32,914 nucleotides of DNA. Source: Alphaproteobacteria bacterium (GTDB taxonomy: Bacteria > Pseudomonadota > Alphaproteobacteria > Micropepsales > Micropepsaceae). Position 1 is the stretch's first letter; every line of letters begins with the position of its first letter. Positions 15,497 to 22,287 of the stretch are shown here, in pieces. The stretch lies in contig PMKE01000030.1 in the NCBI GenBank assembly GCA_003158585.1, positions 5,949-38,862 on the forward strand. The letters are read 5' to 3'. The notes under the pieces were generated by a model. That model made no database searches, had not been told where the DNA came from, and saw only the letters and a list, made by a program, of their open reading frames with translations. A program made the translations under genes and the position numbers.

Positions 15497-16813
15497 GTGC
15501 GCGACCTTCCCCAAATCCCACTGACTGACTGCCCGTCGTCATACGCGCGATTGCTTGCGCACGGGTGGGATACGCTGCAAGAGGCTTACGATCTCGCCAT
15601 GACGCCCGCCCTGGTCGGGCTGCTCACAGACGCGAAGGCGGCGGCGGAAGCGTCGGACAAAAAACGCGAAGGGCTGGCGCCCCTCTCTCTCGGCGACGTG
15701 GCGTACCACGTCCGCGCGACCGGTACGAAGGGTTATCGCTGGCAACTTGAGTGCGACGATTACCTGCTCCTGTTCGCCAATCCCGATACAGATTGGCCGG
15801 TGTCGATTCGCTACACGGCGGCGGGCCTCTGGAAGCACGGGCCGGAAGCGTTGCGCACGCGAGCGCTAAAGAGCCTTGCGGCGTACACGACACCCAACAC
15901 GCCGGACTTCATGCGCGTGACGCGCGCCGATTACTGTTTCGATTTCCATTCGCCTGCCTTTTTTGCGGAGTTCAGTCCGGGCGCGTTGCAGCGTGCCGTC
16001 GTCTGTCATTCATCGTGCAAGGTGCGGGAAGTCGGGGCCGGAAATTCTGTGCGGTCAATGTTGGACCGTGGCGAGACGTTGGACGTTAGTAAAAAATCGA
16101 AACTGAGAGTGTCGGTCCATGACAAGACGTTGCGGATTAGAGAGCCGGGCGGCAAGACGTGGGTGTATGATTTATGGGCTCAGGACGATGACTATTCCAC
16201 TTGGTCAACGTCGCATCGCGGCGAGACGCTCGACATCGGCAAAAAATCGAGCCTGCAAGTCTCGGTCTATGACAAGACGCTCGAAATCACGGAAGCCAGC
16301 GGCAAGACGTGGTTCTATGACCTTTGGGCGCGCGATGCGGACGGCGAAGTGTTTGACAGCGATGTAGCGCGCGTCGAAATCCGCATGTCGTCGGAGTTTT
16401 TGAAAGAGCGCAACGTCAGACGCTCCCATGAGCTCATGGCGCAGCGTCCGCAGCTACTTGTAGAGGCTCTATACAATCGGCGCCTGACCGTTCCGTCAGA
16501 TACGGACGGCAACCGGCGGCGCTGGCCGATGCACCCGCTTTGGAGCGAGGCCGTCCGCATGTCAGGCGCAACTGCCATGCTGCCGATAGGGCGCAAGCTG
16601 ACGGGCGCACGCGAGGCCGTCGTCAAGCAACTGCGGGCGCAGTTTCGCGGATTGATCCGCACCATGAGCGCGGCGCAATTCGGCGAGTACAATGAGGACA
16701 AGTTACGCGACACGCTGGCGAACGTCTGGAAAGAAACAACCGATGACCCGGAGCATGCGCGCAAACTGTCACAGGCATTGTTGCGGTATGAAGATTTAGA
16801 GGAGGCTCACTAG
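15497..16813 (+). CDS. Replication initiator, Rep_trans-type (RstA-like), with internal duplication
   Basis: Predicted rolling-circle-type initiator. The region VTRADYCFDF (Arg143, Asp145, Asp149) and the later block VSVYDKTLE...VARVEIRMSSEFLKERNV (Tyr258, Arg292, Glu294) follow the R-D-x-x-x-D, YDK and RxE pattern of the phage replication initiation family (PF02486) used by filamentous phages. Length 438 residues. A 43-residue segment is duplicated in tandem with a 50-residue period (190-232 and 240-282); the YDK tyrosine is replaced by His208 in the first copy. The start is uncertain: GTG at 15497 is 1 bp after the preceding stop and suggests coupling; TTG at 15467 is in frame but inside the hairpin. 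Charged C-terminal helices follow. PM2 itself also encodes a rolling-circle initiator, of a different family. Confidence 0.7.
   Translation: MRDLPQIPLTDCPSSYARLLAHGWDTLQEAYDLAMTPALVGLLTDAKAAAEASDKKREGLAPLSLGDVAYHVRATGTKGYRWQLECDDYLLLFANPDTDWPVSIRYTAAGLWKHGPEALRTRALKSLAAYTTPNTPDFMRVTRADYCFDFHSPAFFAEFSPGALQRAVVCHSSCKVREVGAGNSVRSMLDRGETLDVSKKSKLRVSVHDKTLRIREPGGKTWVYDLWAQDDDYSTWSTSHRGETLDIGKKSSLQVSVYDKTLEITEASGKTWFYDLWARDADGEVFDSDVARVEIRMSSEFLKERNVRRSHELMAQRPQLLVEALYNRRLTVPSDTDGNRRRWPMHPLWSEAVRMSGATAMLPIGRKLTGAREAVVKQLRAQFRGLIRTMSAAQFGEYNEDKLRDTLANVWKETTDDPEHARKLSQALLRYEDLEEAH
16064..16342 (+). repeat. Tandem 129-bp imperfect duplication inside rep (period 150 bp)
   Basis: The copies are at 16064-16192 and 16214-16342, separated by 21 bp. 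By hand alignment the encoded 43-residue copies share 30 identical residues, including RGETLD, KKS, VSV, DKTL and GKTW-YDLWA. Nucleotide divergence is mainly at third positions, with the first copy more AT-rich, so the duplication is old and both copies have been kept in frame. Confidence 0.9.
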
Positions 16814-17068
16814 ATGAAATGCCCTATCTGCGGCGCAGACGCGACCGTGACAATTCACACCCGGAAAAAACGCAAAGGCGAAACGCACGTCATGCGGTGC
16901 TCGGCCGGACATACGAAAATCTTAAAGCTGTCCGAACGGGAGGCAGCGCCGCCGTCGCTGCCGTTGGAAGAAACGCCGCCGCCTTCCGCAATCGAGCCGG
17001 AAGCTAAAAAAAAATCTGAACCCAGAACCCTCTTTGAGCAATTCGTCTCAACCGTCTTTGGAGAGTGA
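16814..17068 (+). CDS. Zinc-ribbon protein, possible transcription regulator
   Basis: 84 residues. The N-terminal half has CPIC (Cys3, Cys6) and, after about 23 residues, CSAGH (Cys29, His33), a zinc-ribbon spacing resembling Ogr/Delta-type phage late activators. The second half is proline- and lysine-rich, probably disordered, and ends in a helix-like LFEQFVSTVFGE. AGGAGG precedes the ATG, which directly follows the rep stop. A run of nine A residues (17006-17014) encodes the triple lysine and is a possible slippage site. Control of the downstream structural genes is a reasonable inference for such a protein in this place, but not shown. Confidence 0.6.
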   Translation: MKCPICGADATVTIHTRKKRKGETHVMRCSAGHTKILKLSEREAAPPSLPLEETPPPSAIEPEAKKKSEPRTLFEQFVSTVFGE

Positions 17069-17071
17069 CGC

Positions 17072-17543
17072 CATGAACGAACACCCGGAAGATACGACGG
17101 CGGGCGCGGCGATGACTGACGACACTATCGCTGAAATTCCCGTCGCGCCTTTAGAGCACCCGGAGGCCGTGCAATATGCCGATGACATCGGCACGGTCGC
17201 GGGCCTGATGACGGCCGATGAATTTTTCGCGTTTTTCTCGCAATCGTTCACGGTCGCGGGCGGCGTGTACGGCATGGTCACCATGTCGCCGCCGCTACAA
17301 TCGCTGATGACGGCGGGCGAGCTAGCGACGGCGCGTCCGGCGTCCGATGCGATCTATGGCATGGCGTCTAAGTTCTCATGGCTGCAATTCCTCATACGCA
17401 AAGAGGGCGCGTGGATTGCCCAGGCGGCGGCGCTTGCGGCGTTCGGGATGCAGCTATCTGTCGCCGTCATGGCGGAACTCAAGGCGCGCACTCCCATTCC
17501 GCAACCGGCGAACGACAACGCGACGGCGGCGGAGGCGGTGTAA
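17072..17543 (+). CDS. Phage protein of unknown function with a hydrophobic C-terminal half
   Basis: 156 residues from the ATG at 17072 (GGAGAG upstream). The first 50 residues are acidic. The middle carries FFAFFSQSFTVAGGVYGMVTM, and residues around 115-135 (WIAQAAALAAFGMQLSVAVMAEL) are hydrophobic or amphipathic enough for a membrane helix. I do not recognise the family. Its place directly before the packaging ATPase region suggests a virion membrane or assembly protein. The zinc-ribbon gene ends 3 bp before it. Confidence 0.6.
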
Positions 17544-17737
17544 TGCGCTACAACTTCATGCGAACGATGGCGAGCATGGCGGCGCTGTTTACGATTTCGT
17601 CGCCTCTCTTGAGTGTGCTCGATTTCGATATGCCCGTGTTGCCGTTGCGAGCGGGCAGGGCACCTATCGGGCGTAAGTCCCACCATCAAAAGCGGCGCAT
17701 CATGTTAGTCGCGCGCAATCGGCGGCGGGCGCGTTGA
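17543..17737 (+). CDS. Small basic protein with N-terminal hydrophobic segment
   Basis: 64 residues starting with an ATG that overlaps the preceding TAA (TAATG). Residues about 8-25 (TMASMAALFTISSPLLSVL) are hydrophobic; the C-terminal half is strongly basic (GRKSHHQKRRIMLVARNRRRAR). The combination suggests a membrane-attached protein whose tail contacts nucleic acid or lipid head groups. No family recognised. Its stop overlaps the TTG start of the ATPase, so translation is probably coupled. Confidence 0.5.
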   Translation: MRYNFMRTMASMAALFTISSPLLSVLDFDMPVLPLRAGRAPIGRKSHHQKRRIMLVARNRRRAR

Positions 17738-18375
17738 GAGAAATCGTTTCGATCAATGGCGGCACCGGATCGGGCAAGACGACGCTTGCCCGGCAGATTA
17801 TCGCGGACAAATTCCGCGCGGTGTTAATCGACCCGGCGGGCGATAAGTCTTGGCATCGTTCCGGCTTCCGTCCGGCGCGCGACATGCCGCAACTCTCGAA
17901 GGCGATAGCGGCACATTGGCGAGACGGCTTCCGTCTCGTGCTCGTGCCGCCTGCCCACCTTTGCGCGGAAGCTCTGGACTGCGTGTCGTTGCTCGTGCTC
18001 GCTTATCAGGGGCGGCTCTATCGCGGGCGTGACGCGGACAACGTGTCGTTGATCGTGGACGAAATGGCGGAGTGCTACTCTAACGCGCACGCCATGCGAA
18101 GCGATCTTCGCGGCTTTCGGCAAGTGATCTTACAGGGGCGTCACTTCGGGATTTCCGTGTACGGAATAACGCAGCGCCCGGCCGATGTGGCGGCGCAGTT
18201 TCGTGACAACTGCGATCCTGCTTATTACTTCCAACTTTTCGACGACACATCGCGCGTTCGGATCATCGGCAAGCTCGGGCGCGAGTACAGAGAAGCGCTG
18301 CGGGGCTTGCAGAAATTCGAGTATCTCAAGGTATCGGCGGGGCAGGTGACAAAGGGGCGTACCCAGAAAAACTGA
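17734..18375 (+). CDS. Genome-packaging ATPase, FtsK/HerA superfamily (PM2 P9-like)
   Basis: 213 residues, the compact size of packaging ATPases of membrane-containing tailless phages. Walker A is GGTGSGKTT (9-17), Walker B is VSLIVDE (104-110, Asp109-Glu110), and GRHFGISVYGITQRP (135-149, Gln147) is the conserved strand and sensor that follows it in the HerA/FtsK group. It is expected to sit at a special vertex and pump DNA into the capsid. The start is TTG, overlapping the preceding stop by 3 bp, with a GGCGGCGGG stretch upstream. Zot-type proteins of filamentous phages share the superfamily, but the absence of a transmembrane segment and the proximity of a P2-like capsid gene favour a packaging ATPase. 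Confidence 0.75.
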   Translation: MREIVSINGGTGSGKTTLARQIIADKFRAVLIDPAGDKSWHRSGFRPARDMPQLSKAIAAHWRDGFRLVLVPPAHLCAEALDCVSLLVLAYQGRLYRGRDADNVSLIVDEMAECYSNAHAMRSDLRGFRQVILQGRHFGISVYGITQRPADVAAQFRDNCDPAYYFQLFDDTSRVRIIGKLGREYREALRGLQKFEYLKVSAGQVTKGRTQKN

Positions 18376-18399
18376 GTCCGGTCAACAATTTGCCTCAGA

Positions 18400-18427
18400 T
18401 TGCAACTGTCACCGTTTCTGATACACT
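18400..18427 (+). promoter_or_regulatory. Possible promoter of the structural gene block
   Basis: TTGCAA (18400-18405) and TACACT (18422-18427) are separated by 16 bp in the 96-bp gap between the ATPase and the next gene, the first sizeable gap of the operon. The fit to sigma-70 consensus is moderate. It would drive the tiny membrane protein and the major capsid gene. Confidence 0.35.
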
Positions 18428-18440
18428 TAGCGATGCATGA

Positions 18441-18471
18441 AGCTTCCCGGCTAACTAACGCGGGAGCTTTT
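18441..18471 (+). promoter_or_regulatory. Hairpin enclosing the ribosome-binding site of the next gene
   Basis: AGCTTCCCG (18441-18449) pairs with CGGGAGCT (18461-18468) with one bulged T, followed by TTTT and then the ATG at 18472. The right arm contains GGGAG, the Shine-Dalgarno of the downstream gene, so folding would hide it. The stem plus T-run also looks like a weak terminator; either would let the phage adjust capsid-block expression. Confidence 0.4.
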
Positions 18472-18600
18472 ATGCTCAATCTCACAAGTCTGGCCGGTCA
18501 GGTCTGCATCGTTGCGGCGGGCGTCTTGCTCGCCGGGATACTGATGAACCTGTACCCCAAGCTCCCGATCATTTCGACGGCCCTTAAGGGCTTCGATTGA
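18472..18600 (+). CDS. Tiny single-span membrane protein, 42 residues
   Basis: The product is almost entirely one hydrophobic helix (about residues 10-30, QVCIVAAGVLLAGILMNLY) followed by a short tail. GGGAG at 7 bp upstream supports the ATG at 18472. It lies between packaging ATPase and major capsid protein, where PM2-type phages encode virion membrane proteins. No catalytic motif. Function inferred from size and position only. Confidence 0.55.
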   Translation: MLNLTSLAGQVCIVAAGVLLAGILMNLYPKLPIISTALKGFD

Positions 18601-18637
18601 GCGTGCGCCCCCCCTTCATCTTCGGAGCCTGAAACCT

Positions 18638-19519
18638 ATGGCACTCAAACCCATCTTTTCGCCTTGCGTCACGCAGCGGCTTAGGATGCCGACCGTCAAC
18701 AACGTGGCCGCTTCTTCGATGGCAACCGTCACGCTGACGCCCGGTTATCGTTACCGGCGTCTGCATTTGGTCTATGGCGGTACCACGTTCACGCCGACCA
18801 ACATGACCGGCATTCGTCTCTACGCGGACAATGAGTTAATTCAAAGCCTCTCCGGCACGCTGCGCGACATGCTCAATCAATTCGACAAGATGCCCGCCGC
18901 GTCCACCTACAAGGATTTGGTGATTTCGTTCGAGCGTATCGACATGACCGATCCCGACGCGCGGTATCTGACCTGCATCAACACCGGGAGCAAGTCGAAG
19001 GGCGTTCAGTCCAAATCGGGCATTATGAACTTGCGCTTGGAAATCGACATCAATTCCGGTGCCAGCGCTCCGACACTCGACATTTACGCCGACGTGATGG
19101 ACGTGAACGTCGAACAATCCCGCCTCATGCCGCGTATCGACACTTATTCGGAAAACGTGGCGGCAACCGGCGAGTTCCTTCACGCCAATTCGTCGCGCTA
19201 TGTCGGCGACAAGCTGCGCCCCTATGTGACGCGCATTACGCTTGGCGACACCTCGTCCAATATCACGGCGCTCCGCTTGCGCCGGAACAACGAAGATATT
19301 GTCGCGCTGCCCACGGCGGTGCTGCAATATAGCCAGGTTGCGGAGCTTCGCCGCGCGCCGCAGTCCGGTTATGTGGCGTTCGATACCGGCGACATGGGCG
19401 AGTACTTCAACATCATCGACCCGATCCACATGAGCACCTTCGAGGTGCGTTCGACGCACGCCGCGACGAACGCTTCGCTGCCGGTGATTGTGGAGAGCCT
19501 GGGGCCGTGCGCTTCGTAG
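18638..19519 (+). CDS. Major capsid protein, PM2 P2-like double jelly-roll
   Basis: 293 residues, close to the 269 of PM2 P2. The N-terminal segment has the pattern of this family: RMPTVNNVAASSMATVTL, then RYRRLHLVYGG, TGIRLYADNELIQ and TLRDMLNQFDKM, similar in order and spacing to P2 (IPNVAAGN..., IDLRYSG..., VRVELDGRLL). A second half repeats the layout with YVTRITLGD and NEDIVALPTAVLQ, consistent with two jelly rolls, and the sequence is rich in beta strands. No signal peptide or membrane helix. CGGAGC precedes the ATG. It would form the pseudo-hexameric trimers of the icosahedral shell around an internal membrane. Homology is from pattern recognition, not a search. Confidence 0.75.
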   Translation: MALKPIFSPCVTQRLRMPTVNNVAASSMATVTLTPGYRYRRLHLVYGGTTFTPTNMTGIRLYADNELIQSLSGTLRDMLNQFDKMPAASTYKDLVISFERIDMTDPDARYLTCINTGSKSKGVQSKSGIMNLRLEIDINSGASAPTLDIYADVMDVNVEQSRLMPRIDTYSENVAATGEFLHANSSRYVGDKLRPYVTRITLGDTSSNITALRLRRNNEDIVALPTAVLQYSQVAELRRAPQSGYVAFDTGDMGEYFNIIDPIHMSTFEVRSTHAATNASLPVIVESLGPCAS

Positions 19520-19540
19520 TATCGTAGCGGAGGCATTCCT

Positions 19541-19882
19541 ATGCCCGATTTTACGGACGGTATCGACCTGACCGACGACAAAAATTCTATCGGAGGAATT
19601 GCGTCATCGGTAGGCAGCGGCGTTGTGTCCGCGCTTGGCGGCGGCGACTCCGGTATCGGCTCGTTCTTGAGCAATCTCGGAACTACTGCCGTCAGTACTT
19701 TGGGGACCATCTTCACGACCCAGGCGCAGACTGCCGCCTATATCGCGAAGCTGAAGGCACAAACACAATCTTATGCCACGACGGCGACTGTCTCTGCCGC
19801 GACGGGCGGCGGGACCGGAATCAACTGGACGCTGCTCATCGTGATAATCGCCGCCGTCGCATTGTTCATGGAAAAAAGGTGA
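19541..19882 (+). CDS. Putative virion membrane protein, Gly/Ser/Thr-rich with C-terminal anchor
   Basis: 113 residues. The first 95 are small-residue-rich (Gly, Ser, Thr, Ala) with a helix-like TTQAQTAAYIAKLKAQTQ in the middle, followed by a C-terminal transmembrane helix (WTLLIVIIAAVALFM) and a short basic tail EKR. GGAGG lies upstream of the ATG, 22 bp after the capsid gene. Immediate location after the major capsid protein suggests a structural protein of the internal membrane. No specific family is recognised. Confidence 0.6.
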   Translation: MPDFTDGIDLTDDKNSIGGIASSVGSGVVSALGGGDSGIGSFLSNLGTTAVSTLGTIFTTQAQTAAYIAKLKAQTQSYATTATVSAATGGGTGINWTLLIVIIAAVALFMEKR

Positions 19883-19885
19883 CGC

Positions 19886-20092
19886 ATGTCCACTTGGAAT
19901 GACAACTACGCTGCCCCTGCTTATGCGGTGTTGCACCCGGCAAAGACGACGCCCGCGGGCGAAAAAACCGTCGCGGCCGGACACGAAGCGACGCTCTCGA
20001 CCGCTTTGGCCGTGCGGCCGTTCGGCGTGCACCCGCTCGTCTTGATCGGCGGTGCGGTGCTCGTCTGGTACGTGTTTATCCGCAAGCGGTGA
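19886..20092 (+). CDS. Tail-anchored small membrane protein, 68 residues
   Basis: A polar N-terminal half is followed by one C-terminal hydrophobic helix (PLVLIGGAVLVWYVFI) and the tail RKR. AAGGTGA is just before the ATG. Topology (soluble head, C-terminal anchor, basic end) is the same as in the neighbouring genes at 19541, 20099 and 21664. Likely a minor component of the phage membrane; no motif allows a narrower call. Confidence 0.55.
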   Translation: MSTWNDNYAAPAYAVLHPAKTTPAGEKTVAAGHEATLSTALAVRPFGVHPLVLIGGAVLVWYVFIRKR

Positions 20093-20098
20093 TCCGCC

Positions 20099-20299
20099 GT
20101 GAGCCTGCTTCCGTCGCTTGGGTTGAGTACGACCTCCACGCCGGTTTCTTCGGCGCCTGGGGGCGAAGTGCTGTTCGGCGATATCAATGTCGGGGCGGCG
20201 GCGGATATAGCGGCGGCGGGCGAAATCGTGCGGCTGAATTGGCCGCTGATAATCGCGGTGGGCGTCGGGATTTATCTCGTCTGGCGTATGAGGCGGTGA
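20099..20299 (+). CDS. Tail-anchored small membrane protein, 66 residues
   Basis: It starts at GTG (20099), 6 bp after the previous stop. Residues 1-40 are polar and glycine/alanine-rich; LIIAVGVGIYLVWRMRR forms a C-terminal membrane helix with a basic end. The stop is directly followed by the ATG of the next gene. Same build as its neighbours; putative virion membrane protein. Confidence 0.5.
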   Translation: MSLLPSLGLSTTSTPVSSAPGGEVLFGDINVGAAADIAAAGEIVRLNWPLIIAVGVGIYLVWRMRR

Positions 20300-20515
20300 A
20301 TGTGCGGCGGTTCTAAATCCACGCAACAGACGCAGGCGAGCGAGACCGTCAACACGACGTATACGGATTACGGCGCGATCAAATCCGCGACCGAAATCCT
20401 GGGGCAAGCGCAAGAGCTGGTAGCGGCGCAAACCATGTCGCCGCAAGAGCAGACGATGCAGCTCCTTGTCGTCGGCGGCGTCTTGATCGGGGTTGCCCTG
20501 GTACTGAAGGATTGA
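20300..20515 (+). CDS. Tail-anchored small membrane protein, 71 residues
   Basis: The N-terminal 50 residues are polar (rich in Thr, Gln, Ser, Glu) and the last 20 form a hydrophobic helix (LLVVGGVLIGVALVL) ending in KD. It starts with the ATG immediately after the preceding TGA and ends 3 bp before the next ATG. The MCGG start resembles nothing known. Probably a virion membrane protein by context. Confidence 0.5.
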   Translation: MCGGSKSTQQTQASETVNTTYTDYGAIKSATEILGQAQELVAAQTMSPQEQTMQLLVVGGVLIGVALVLKD

Positions 20516-20518
20516 GCA

Positions 20519-21106
20519 ATGGCGCGCATTACCAATCAATCTGTTACGCTGGCAGCGGGCGCGTCGCGCTACGTCGATTTTGACGGCGATTGGCTGGCGC
20601 TGACGGCCTCGACGGACACCATTACGGTACAATTCGATCAAGAAGCGCCCGTCGATATTTGGGCGCTCTGTGTCTATGAGCAAAAGTACGCGAGTTTGAA
20701 GTTCAACAATCCCACGGCGGCGTCTGTCACCTTCCGCTTTCAGGCGGGCGTCGGTCCTAAGCCGTATTTCCCGCCCGTCGCGGCGAGTGTGTCGCTTGCG
20801 ACGCGCGCGACGACGCTGATAACGCTGGCGCCGGTTGCGGTGACCCAGAACACACCGATCATAGTTGTCGCTGCGAACGCGCTTAATTACCGCGTCATGC
20901 TGCAAACGGATGCGAGTGGCAACACTGTGGCGGGCGATGCAAATGTGTTGCCGCCTGGCGGCGGGACGCAGCGCGGCGTGAATATCCCGACGGTAGCCGC
21001 CGCCGGAAACCCGCCGTTGATTTTTTATACGCAGTCGGACGTGTACGCCAACACGTCGGGTGCAACCGTTCATGTCTATCCCACCATTGAGAGGTACACG
21101 GCATGA
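20519..21106 (+). CDS. Beta-rich virion protein candidate (spike or penton)
   Basis: 195 residues with no membrane helix or signal peptide. The sequence alternates hydrophobic and polar residues throughout (SVTLAAGASRYVDFDG, TITVQFDQEAPVDIWAL, SVTFRFQAGVG), as expected of a jelly-roll or beta-sandwich. The C-terminal half is rich in Thr, Asn, Pro and Gly like receptor-binding domains. In the PM2 lineage the only soluble beta-rich proteins besides the major capsid protein are those of the five-fold vertices, so a penton or spike is the best guess. It is translationally coupled to the hydrolase gene (4-bp overlap). Confidence 0.5.
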   Translation: MARITNQSVTLAAGASRYVDFDGDWLALTASTDTITVQFDQEAPVDIWALCVYEQKYASLKFNNPTAASVTFRFQAGVGPKPYFPPVAASVSLATRATTLITLAPVAVTQNTPIIVVAANALNYRVMLQTDASGNTVAGDANVLPPGGGTQRGVNIPTVAAAGNPPLIFYTQSDVYANTSGATVHVYPTIERYTA

Positions 21107-21660
21107 TCGGCGAATTGCTCGTTGCGGTGTTGCTCGGGGTTGCGATTTTTGCCGTGTTGCAACAGCTAAACCCCGTCACGGTGAACGGCGCCGTTCTGCC
21201 GAGCGACGACGTGCTGAACGACGTGAGTACGCTATTCAACGACACGGCGGGCAGTCTGTCGTCGGGCGATGGCGTCGAAACCCTGGCGCGCACCATCTGG
21301 GGCGAGGCGAGGGGAGAGAGTGACGCGGGCAAGATTGCCGTGGCCTCAGTTGTACGCAATCGCGCGACGGCGGGTCTTTTGTCCGGCTGGCCTTCGGACA
21401 TCGCGGGTGTTTGTACGCAACGCTTACAATTCTCTTGTTGGAATTCAAACGATCCGAACCGGCCATTGCTTCTTTCCGTGACTGAGGCGGACCCGACCTA
21501 TGCTCGCTGTCTCGAAATCGCGGCGGGGGTTGTCAGTGGCACAATCCCCGACAACACGGGTGGCGCGACCTGTTACTACAACCCGGCCGTGGTAACGCCT
21601 TCGTGGGCCGCGTCCATGACCGTGACGGCGCGTATCGGCAATCATCTGTTCTTGAGGTAG
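21103..21660 (+). CDS. SleB-type cell-wall hydrolase, membrane anchored
   Basis: 185 residues. An N-terminal transmembrane helix (ELLVAVLLGVAIFAVL) anchors a catalytic domain beginning at about residue 58: LARTIWGEARGE (Glu68, Glu72), then GKIAVASVVRNRA and QRLQFSCWN, the core of the Hydrolase_2 (PF07486) family of peptidoglycan hydrolases related to spore-cortex SleB. It should cut the peptidoglycan glycan strand. The anchor and its place among virion proteins suggest a virion-bound enzyme that opens the wall during entry, although release at lysis is also possible. ATGA overlap with the preceding gene. Confidence 0.82.
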   Translation: MIGELLVAVLLGVAIFAVLQQLNPVTVNGAVLPSDDVLNDVSTLFNDTAGSLSSGDGVETLARTIWGEARGESDAGKIAVASVVRNRATAGLLSGWPSDIAGVCTQRLQFSCWNSNDPNRPLLLSVTEADPTYARCLEIAAGVVSGTIPDNTGGATCYYNPAVVTPSWAASMTVTARIGNHLFLR

Positions 21661-21663
21661 GTC

Positions 21664-21867
21664 ATGCCGGTCATTCTCGGAATTGAACTAGGCGACTGGC
21701 TGCTTGCGGGCGGCGTCGGCTGGCTGGCCGCAAACGCATCGGGCGCCGTGGAAGGCACTACTGAGGGCGTTGCGGCGGGCGTGCAAGGTGCAACGTCCAA
21801 TCTGCTGACCATTGCCATGATCGGCGGCGCCGCCGCGCTGCTTTACGTTTTGCTGCGCAAGGGTTGA
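21664..21867 (+). CDS. Small membrane protein with two hydrophobic segments, 67 residues
   Basis: The N-terminal part (ILGIELGDWLLAGGVGWLAA) is amphipathic to hydrophobic, the middle is Gly/Ala/Thr-rich, and the end (LLTIAMIGGAAALLYVLLRKG) is a clear membrane helix with basic tail. Starts 4 bp after the hydrolase stop. The sequence resembles small holin-like or virion membrane proteins; position next to the hydrolase makes a holin possible but unproven. Confidence 0.5.
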   Translation: MPVILGIELGDWLLAGGVGWLAANASGAVEGTTEGVAAGVQGATSNLLTIAMIGGAAALLYVLLRKG

Positions 21868-21871
21868 GACG

Positions 21872-22009
21872 ATGAAAACCAACACGATCATCATAGTCGC
21901 CGTCGTCGCCGTCGTCGCGTTCTTCGTGTGGCAGCGCTACAGCGCGTCGGAAATCGCTGCCGTGACACACAAAGACTTGGTGAAGGTGCTGAACGGAAGT
22001 GAGAAATGA
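21872..22009 (+). CDS. Tiny N-terminally anchored membrane protein, 45 residues
   Basis: MKTNTIIIVAVVAVVAFFVW is a transmembrane helix at the N-terminus followed by a charged 25-residue tail ending LNGSEK. The stop overlaps the next ATG (ATGA). A valine/alanine repeat in the helix is encoded by a GTCGCC-type repeat. Putative virion membrane protein. Confidence 0.5.
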   Translation: MKTNTIIIVAVVAVVAFFVWQRYSASEIAAVTHKDLVKVLNGSEK

Positions 22010-22287
22010 GCGACCGCAACGTCACCTTGATCGTCACTCTCGCCGGGCTTGGCGTGCTCGCGTATCTCTACATGACGCGCGCGCAACAGGGTTACGCCAT
22101 TGTGACGGAAGGCGGCGATACGTCGTCGGATGTGAAAAGCGAACTCAATAAAATCGCGGACTTCGGAACGAGTGTGGTCAAGCAATCCGTCGCCAATGTA
22201 GCGGCGGGCGATCCGACCGGCACGGGGAGCGATTGGCTTAATTGGCTGTTGGTTTCGCCGTTTGCGCTGTTGGCAATCCTTCCATGA
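22006..22287 (+). CDS. Small membrane protein, 93 residues, N- and C-terminal helices
   Basis: An N-terminal helix (VTLIVTLAGLGVLAYLYM) is followed by a polar region with SDVKSELNKIADFGTSVVKQSV, and a C-terminal hydrophobic stretch (WLNWLLVSPFALLAILP). It overlaps both neighbours by 4 bp. No family recognised; probably part of the phage membrane. Confidence 0.5.
   Translation: MSDRNVTLIVTLAGLGVLAYLYMTRAQQGYAIVTEGGDTSSDVKSELNKIADFGTSVVKQSVANVAAGDPTGTGSDWLNWLLVSPFALLAILP

Noticed and set aside
17734-18375. ATPase as a filamentous-phage Zot protein
   Set aside because: Same superfamily, but it lacks the transmembrane segment and C-terminal domain of Zot and sits two genes from a P2-like capsid gene; packaging ATPase is the better reading.
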